Assembly: GCA_037043015.1 (NCBI GenBank)
Contig: CM073323.1
Location: forward strand, 28,176,758 to 28,240,757
Direction of reading: 5' to 3'
Length of the DNA: 64,000 nt
Source: Bryum argenteum
Taxonomy: Eukaryota > Streptophyta > Bryopsida > Bryales > Bryaceae
Shown here piece by piece: positions 57,301 to 64,000 of this stretch. The notes beneath the pieces are model-generated. The model was given only the letters and a program-made list of their open reading frames with translations, had not been told where the DNA came from and did no database searches. How positions within the stretch are numbered: position 1 is the stretch's first letter; each line of letters begins with the position of its first letter. Both the position numbers and the translations under genes were made by a program.

Positions 57301-58933
57301 AATAGTACGAAGTACTTGGCTCCGCTCACTGTAGCTGTGCTCATCGGTCCACAAATGTCGGAGTGCACCAGAGCCCCTGCAGTACTTGCTTTCTTGCGTT
57401 CTTCGTTGAATGGGAAGCTGCTTCGTTGATTCTTGCCATAAGCGCATCCGTTGCAAAACTGGTGTCCTCCAGGTTTGCCAATAAGAGCAAGTACTTCAAC
57501 TGTATGATGCGATGCCATTTTCTTGATCATCTCAAAATGAACATGCGCCAATCTCTTGTGCCACGTGTCTAAAGATTGGAGGCCATCTTTCATTGTCGAC
57601 ATACCGAACGTTCCAACGTGAAAGGCTACAGCTCGACAAGGCATCTGAGGAGAGATCGACAATCTGTAGAGCTTGTTGACTAATATGCCTCTCATGACAA
57701 TCTGTCCCAATTGAGTTACTAAGCGGCACGAGGACTTCGATGTGATTGTATCGATATTCTTTTGGGCTACTTTCTGGGAAGAAAACAGACTAGTTCCCAA
57801 GGTAGGAACGTAAAGAACCTCTGTGAGTATGGCAGGCTCTTTTGTGTCGCCCAAATGCACTTGAATGTTGATGTCGCCTGTGCCGACGACCTCCAAGAAG
57901 ATACCACCGACCCCTTGAACAGTGCGCTTCTTACAGCTGATGTCTGTAAAAGTCGAGAAGTAGCTCTTGACATTCATCATATGGTCTGTGCATCCGCTGT
58001 CAAGGTACCAAGATGAGTAGTCTGCAGCCGTAAGCGCCGTCATGTAAGCTCGATGATTGGGCGGTGTGGGCAGCTGCGATGCTTGCTTGGGTTCTTCAAG
58101 CTGATCGGAGGAAACGCCCGGATGGTCATTGAGAGGGCATTCTCGAGCCCAATGGCCCAGCTGGTTACAATTCCAGCAAGGAGTGATTTTCTTCCGCTCA
58201 TGAATCTCCCTTCGACGCTCCTGGCGTTGTTCGAAAGTAAGCGTTGGACGGCTACCACCTTGTGCTTGTGACGAGTCGAATCTGCCAGTGCCATTGGTTC
58301 GCTTGTTGTAGGTCGTTGCAAAAGCGACTGCGACCTTTTCCTCAACTTATCTTTGTTCTTCAGCCTGATCTCATGACGCAAGAGACGGATGGTGAGGTTG
58401 CTAAGAGTCCTCAAAGCATCATCGACGTTGTCCCATGCAGACAAGAAGGCGCTGTAGCGGCTAGCCGGCAGGTTCGCAAGAACCTTTGCTATCAAGCTTG
58501 CTTCAGTGATTGAGTTGTCACTTGCGTTGATTAGCGAGCTTTTGATCAGTTCAAGTTTGTCCATGAAGGAGGCAATAGTGTCTGTGCTCTCCATTCGGCA
58601 TTCGTAAAAACGTTGTTGGATATGATGTACCGACTCATGTGCTGATTGATCATGCAACAGTTTCAGCTTGTCCCAAATTTCCTTGGATGTGGTACAATTC
58701 ATGAGAGTTTCTAAAACAGACTCGTCAACTGCTTTGCAAAGCAATGAAATACGTTGGTTATCTTTTTTTATCCAATCTGCTTGTTGGGCAACATCTGTTG
58801 GTAATGTTACTGATCCGTCGACAATGCCCATGAGATCTTGCCCAAGAAGGATGGCTCGGAGCTGGAACTTCCACAGGTGGAAGTTCTGTCCATTATAGCT
58901 TTTCACATTGCGTAGCTCAGCGTTTGCATCCAT
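54354..58933 (-). pseudogene. Copia gag-pol polyprotein, interrupted
   Basis: One polyprotein frame read from Met at 58933. Gag has the plant Copia capsid domain (YNGQNFHLWKFQLRAILL). Near 58344 one base appears to be missing; the CCHC zinc knuckle (CWNCNQLGHWARECP, about 58150) and everything after it lie in the shifted frame. Protease has the DSG triad at 57999-58001 (YLDSGCTDHM). Integrase has HHCC zinc ligands and the D,D,E core (HSDICGPM, RSDCGGEY, NGVAERDNR) with an in-frame TAA at 57228-57230 inside the core. A TAG at 55959-55961 separates integrase from RT. RT has the FVDD active site near 55340 and RNase H runs intact to 54354. The element cannot make its proteins without suppression. 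Confidence 0.9.
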
Positions 58934-59150
58934 TCTCGGAAAGAAATAAAGGTCACGTTTCAACTGACACAGACTAAGGACAACTGCATCGACAGTGCTA
59001 CAGTGATGATTGACAATACTTTGAAAAATTCACACGCTTCCGATCAGTCACCACTCTGCACAGTGTTACCACTGTTCCACAGTGCGTGTCTGATTAATGA
59101 CTATTTGTTGCTAAACTAGTACCATATCAGACTGGATCAGAGTGAAAAGA

Positions 59151-59164
59151 GTGGGCCCATAACC
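59151..59164 (-). other. primer-binding site, half-tRNA type
   Basis: GGTTATGGGCCCAC on the minus strand, three bases from the 5' LTR edge. It includes TTATGGGCC, the complement of the initiator-tRNA anticodon loop and stem, not of its 3' end. Confidence 0.8.
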
Positions 59165-59167
59165 TTT

Positions 59168-59556
59168 AGAGGCTACAGGCACGAACTTAGACTTGGTATC
59201 AGAGCAATTGCTACACTCGGTGGCTCAGTGCACACAATATAAAACGGCTAGATGCTTGGACACAATCTTTACTTAAGCTGAGAGCCAAAAACAATGAGCA
59301 ACCTCTCACTAATGCATACACACACAGACACCGTGTGCAAGGCTCGGTGGTGCATACATATAGCTACCAGTGAGAGAAAAGCATCATGAATGCTACATGA
59401 AGCAGTTACTCAACTAAGAAGTTGTTACTCAACTAAGCATAACGGCTGCAGTTTGTCCGGGTGTAAGTAGTATGATTGCACTAGATGGCTCTAAGTACGT
59501 ATACGACTATGTATACAATAAGTCAATTGTGTACAGGTAAAGTATTCCCTGCAACA
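59168..59556 (-). repeat. Copia 5' LTR
   Basis: 389 bp, partner of 53925-54313. The promoter for the element is expected here. Confidence 0.9.
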
Positions 59557-59561
59557 AGTTT

Positions 59562-62460
59562 GGCCAATTTGCCATTTTAGGGGCTTATCTAGTTATGCCT
59601 CTAAAATGGCACTTCTTTCTAACATCACTCCTTGTCCTCAAGAGTATCGTTTGTAATTTCACTTAATTTTAATATGAATCAATACCACCAAAGACTTTGG
59701 TAGTATCACAGAATTTCACCATTTATGCCCTCGAAATATTTGTTAATAGTTGTTCAAGAACATCACATGGCAATGATAATTTCCCTCACCATGAATCTTT
59801 TTCCACGCACCATGATATCAAATATCAATCTTTTAACTGATTTTTGCTTTTAAAAAAATTGGAAAGTCGTGAAAATGTAATAAAAATGTTGTGCAATAAA
59901 GAGGTTGTGAGACTTGTGCAAAGGTTGTGAACAAAACGCGCACACGTTGGAGAACAAAACGTGCAGATATTGCAAACAAAATGTACACATGTGTTAAGTG
60001 ATCATACATATGTTGCAATCACATCATACATAGGTTGCAATCAAATCATACATAGGTTGCAATAAACCTTATGTAGATAAACTATGATCATTATAGTGAT
60101 TCTTGCTCCCAATAATAAAAATAGAGAGGTATAAGGAAGTTCGAACTTATTATACATCAATAATCTTGCTCAAACAAATTCATTTTAATATTTAGAAATA
60201 AATGAAGTATGTCAATAATTGATTTATCATAAATGTATCAAAAACTCAAGTTCCAATTTAAAAGTCATGATTTGACGTGGATTTATGGTGTGGACATTGG
60301 AGACCGGTTTGATTTCTTCAAATCAACATTAGGTTAATCTGGTCATTATGAATGACATACTTTATTTGCTACAAGTGACAATATTGTGATATCATGCATG
60401 ACAAAATGTAACATGGATTACCAGCTTGCTATAATAAGCATATTATTTATGTTCAGAATTACAACATGACAATAATAGTTGGAGCATCGTGATGTGACGG
60501 TGAATTTTAAAGTCAATGTAGATTTATGGATTTTTTTATAAAAGGCCGATATATTCATTGAGATTGTACTAGGTCTATAGAATCATAATAATTGACATAT
60601 TTTATAAGTATAGGCAACACTATCTTCTCATTTAGCATCTAAAACTTATTGTAGATATCAAATCATTCCTCTATACAAAGTACATTCATTTTTTGTAGAT
60701 ATACTCAAAATTGATATGGTTATAGCCTATGACATATTTTGTACACTATAGAGGTATTTGCAATTTAAAACTTAGAAATTCACGTGATTAATTGTTTGTT
60801 CATAAATGAACCATCAGGTACTATTAATATTACACCATGTCGAGAAAGTCTGATTAGGTTATGTATCACTAGGACATGTCCCCCCGACTCTCTTAGACAT
60901 GTCTAGTGTCCATATTGTCATCCTTCAAAACCTTTGTAAAATCAAATCTTCATACTTCATATTCTCACCCCTTGTCTCTTATTAATATCACCCTACAACC
61001 CCTTGTTCATATACTGTGCCAATTATTTGATTATAGGAAAGTGGCATATAGACATATAATATCAACGATACACCATTTAGCCCCTAAAGGCCCCAACCTA
61101 TTTTTAGTCAAAAATTCACAATTTTTTTTATGTGTTATAATTAAAAGCAAAGGTACGACATGGAAATCTAAACAATTCATAATTTTTTAGGACTTATTAC
61201 GTGTGATGTAAATCAAACTTAGAGTTATGAGGCCTTATAGATTGTAAGATCATAGTGTGTTGGTATTTAAAGAATAAGACTCTAAAATTTTAGCATTTTT
61301 ACTTTGAAAGTTTGAAGTAGAAATGCCACCAACAAACTAAATTGTGACAATGGTAACTACAATGGCAGTTTTGAATATTCATAAGGGCAAGATTCAACTT
61401 TTTTAGTATTTTTACATGGTATCCTCTCAAAAAAATTTCAGATTTTGAGGTTTAACTCTCCAAAAGAACAGAAAATTCTAAAATTCACAATCTCAATTTT
61501 TTCTTGTACCAAATATGTTTATTGTGATGCATGTTCTATCATTATTTTCACACCTTCTTCTAGAGAATAATATGCTTGAAGATCAAATAGGCGTTTACAA
61601 TGAGTCTCCAAAATTTGACATGACCATACTCAGCGAAAGATTTATTCTCAGAAAATAAATATAAGCAAGATATTTCGGCTACAAATCATCAAGCCCTACT
61701 TTGCACAAGGAAGATCGACAATATCTATAAAGCAATGCCCATAAACACATTTCCACAAACTTCGAATGTCATGATCCTACAAAATAATGGTGCACTTCCA
61801 ACAATTGAAACTTTTTTGATGATATAAGGTACATGATCCAACAACAACTGAAAGTCCCATTAATATATGGACAATTGATTCATACCCCGAGGTAGAAAAT
61901 CGTAGTTTTGAATCTCCGAGTTTTAAAAAATACAAGAATTTTTGTATATTATGATATGAAGTAGGTAGCTAATGATGTACCTCTTGCTTGAATGACCCTA
62001 CTACACGTCCTATATATTTTCAAGGATCCAACTTTTACTACTTTTATTATTTGGTACAAAAGAATTCCGCATTCTCTCCCATGCTAAGCACACCCATGCT
62101 TTGAGACACTTGTTCTAGGATTGTGAGTACACTTCCTAGCATAAACAACTCATTTCCAGTGCCGTGAGTTTGTTGTTCTCTCGACGTGGTACTCCTCACA
62201 GACAAAGGATTGAAGACAACATGTGTAAAAGATCTGCCAAAAGGTGCACACTTTTCATTGAGCAAACGTACTCCGATGATTCCAACGAGGTACTGCAAAA
62301 GATCCACGAGCTCGAAATGATGACCATTGACTGGAATCTTGCCACAAATGCTGCTTGGGAGGGAGGCCATGCCGGCCAGAAGATTTTCAGTGCAAAAGCA
62401 GAGGTCCCGCTTTTACGAGAGCCACTCATAGCGCAAGGGCGGTCTTGGTCGGTCCCTCTT
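59562..62460. other. gene-free stretch
   Basis: Mostly AT-rich. A 22-23-bp unit (CATAGGTTGCAATCAAATCA) is repeated at about 60001-60066. Parts of 61079-61930 resemble family G (a CCCCTAAAGG start; AGGTAGAAAATCG), but boundaries cannot be drawn. The short ORFs look random. Confidence 0.45.
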
Positions 62461-62510
62461 CTCGTATCACTGACACATTGCTCAGATCTGACACCTTTCG
62501 CTCTCTTACT

Positions 62511-62517
62511 TATAAAT
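62511..62517 (+). promoter_or_regulatory. TATA box of the HMA gene
   Basis: TATAAAT in CTTACTTATAAATCCCCGC, 183 bp upstream of the start codon, followed about 30 bp later by a CT-rich stretch (CACTACCTTCCAC) typical of plant transcription starts. Confidence 0.6.
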
Positions 62518-62699
62518 CCCCGCAGCATCTCTCACTACCTTCCACATTCTCATTCATACTTTGGACCATCAGTTAGCATCCTTCACTTTCATGTTGAGAA
62601 CACATTCAGTTTTAGTGAGCCTTTGTCTCGGGTTATGTACAAATTTTGACCACCTTCAGTTTACAGAGGCTTCGAGAATCACCGCACTCAGCAGATATC

Positions 62700-64000
62700 A
62701 TGGCGAAGGTCATCTCTTCAGAGGTATTTCTTGCAATCTATCTGTTCTAGTGCAGTAGAGGAGAATGGGACCTTTTATAACTAAACTTATGACTATTTTT
62801 TGTCACAATGAACAGTTTAGTTGGTTGTGCGAGACAAGTTTTGTCTTTAGTGGTGTGGGGAGGTTTCGTTTCCGGTGTTGCGATTTGTGCTTAACATGTG
62901 ATTTCTGGTGTTTGTGAGCAGACATTTCATGGACGTCGAGAGCCGCAATGGTTGGTGGAGAGCCCAAAAGAGCAGCAATCACATTTTGATCAACGTGGAT
63001 GTGTTCGGCAAATCAAATCCTCCATCAGCCATACCATTGATCCTGATGTGCACACCAGCAGACCCAAGGCGAGCTACTTCGCGGAGGAGCTTTCAGATCA
63101 TCGGCAAGCTCAAGTGTACAACACTGCTTCTGCCATTACGCACCGAATTGCACCCAACACAGGCTTCGTCAACCTTCCTGTAAGTTTCTTTATCATTATT
63201 CTATTGCTTTTCTAGAGTTGTTGATGGATTGTTTCGGCCAGTTGACTGAGCTTGCTCCGTTTCTACAGGTTGTTGAATTCATGGTGCCTCTGTGCTGCGG
63301 AAAGTGCGAGGAGAAAGTGAAGGAAGAGCTTGAGAATGAGCAAGGTCAGTTGCAAGACGAACTTCTAACTTGGGACTTATCAGTTAGCACTAGTTAATGA
63401 TTTATTGTGATCATTGGTGCACACCGAGAGGGGCTAGTAGTCTTTTACACTAGTGACGTTGTGTCATGAAAGCATAAACATGAGGTTTTATGACCATTTT
63501 ATTTATGTTAATCTTGAGATTGGTTTGGAGTTTGATGTGTTCTCTTGTATTTTATGGGACAAGAGCTGATAAGATGATGCAATGCAGGTGTGTACGAGGT
63601 GGATTGTGATGTACACAACCAAAAAGTGTCTGTGTCAAGTAATTTGGACCCACACTTGTTGCTCAAGAAAGTGAGGCGCATCAAGAAGAACTCGCACTTT
63701 TGGAGGGGAAACACGGACGCTTATTATCTCCCGACCAGTTTTCCCAGTCAAAAAGCATCTTATCATAGCCAACCTCATTATGTGAACAACCAGAGGTCCT
63801 CTCCACCCACGTCCCATTATGTGGACACTCGGAGGTCTTCTCCACCGACATCGCATTATGTGGATACTCGGAGGTCTTCTCCACCCACGTCCCATTATGT
63901 GGACACTCGGAGGTCTTCTCCACCCACGTCGCCATACTCCGGATACTATAATGGTGGTGATGAGTACTCATACAAGAGCTCAAGACAACAACATTACAAT
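62700..64000 (+). CDS. HMA (heavy-metal-associated) domain protein, partial at window end
   Basis: Probable metal-binding protein of the plant HIPP/HMA superfamily. Exons 62700-62723, 62922-63179, 63269-63344 and 63588 to beyond 64000; 257 residues visible, no stop reached. Residues 9-94 are a polar region without recognised fold. The HMA fold starts with VVEFMVPLCCGKCEEKVKEEL (metal-binding CxxC at 104-107) and continues with VYEVDCDVHNQKVSV and LLKKVRRIKK, about 95-155. After it come four tandem copies of a 13-residue unit, typically SHYVDTRRSSPPT (DNA 63776-63931). Whether a C-terminal CaaX isoprenylation box follows cannot be seen. The start is the first Met after the TATA box; exon 1 encodes only eight residues. 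Confidence 0.85.
63776..63931 (+). repeat. 39-bp coding tandem repeat, four units
   Basis: Four in-frame 39-bp units in the HMA gene. The last three are nearly identical, indicating recent expansion by slippage or unequal exchange. Confidence 0.9.

Larger units (their letters stand above)
53925..59556 (-). mobile_element. Copia LTR retrotransposon, half-tRNA-primed
   Basis: A 5632-bp element flanked by 5-bp duplications AGTTT (53920-53924, 59557-59561). Two 389-bp LTRs differ at 8 positions by my count (about 98% identical). Gene order gag, protease, integrase, RT, RNase H on the minus strand marks Ty1/Copia. Three bases inside the 5' LTR is GGTTATGGGCCCAC, complementary to the anticodon arm of initiator tRNA-Met, the primer mode of Drosophila copia and Volvox Osser. 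A polypurine tract precedes the 3' LTR. The coding region has one frameshift and two nonsense codons. Confidence 0.93.

Noticed and set aside
62047-62649. Overlapping ORFs upstream of the HMA gene, considered as an upstream exon or gene.
   Set aside because: A good TATA box lies within this span and no splice junction links these frames to the HMA frame.

Overview
The window is nuclear DNA from a land plant. Every gene I can support is a plant gene split by GT-AG introns, and most of the rest is transposable-element debris. The genes are two SCAB actin-binding paralogues, a CYP71-clan cytochrome P450, a PIP aquaporin, a mitochondrial enoyl reductase (MECR) and a heavy-metal-associated (HMA) domain protein cut by the window end. 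The mobile DNA includes TTAA-flanked elements, a DD34E Tc1/mariner element and a Copia element primed in the half-tRNA manner. That mix is unusual for a flowering plant and points, by inference only, to a bryophyte, lycophyte or fern.

Layout: 1-4.5 kb is mostly gene-free with two MITEs. A SCAB gene of 11 exons lies at 4528-8698 (+). From 8.7 to 16.7 kb there are a hAT-like MITE, a decayed Tc1/mariner copy, a 2.6-kb Mutator-like element with a 9-bp target duplication, and a nest (a SINE inside a Harbinger-like MITE, next to a TTAA element). A four-exon P450 lies at 16701-18761 (-). A second SCAB gene with the same exon plan lies at 23172-26054 (-), so the two SCAB genes point towards each other. 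From 26 to 35 kb there are only repeats, including a fold-back TTAA element and a perfect-hairpin Stowaway MITE. The PIP aquaporin is at 34993-38743 (-). A full-length Tc1/mariner element with a damaged catalytic triad is at 45677-47702. MECR (10 exons) is at 48293-51515 (-). A Copia LTR retrotransposon with 389-bp LTRs is at 53925-59556 (-). The HMA gene starts at 62700 (+) and runs off the end.

The genes are independent single-gene units and form no operon or pathway cluster. The SCAB pair is a dispersed inverted duplication. Exon boundaries were set by hand from splice signals, reading phase and remembered family sequence; in every complete multi-exon gene the exon lengths sum to a multiple of three. 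TE superfamilies are assigned from terminal repeats and target-site duplications seen directly.
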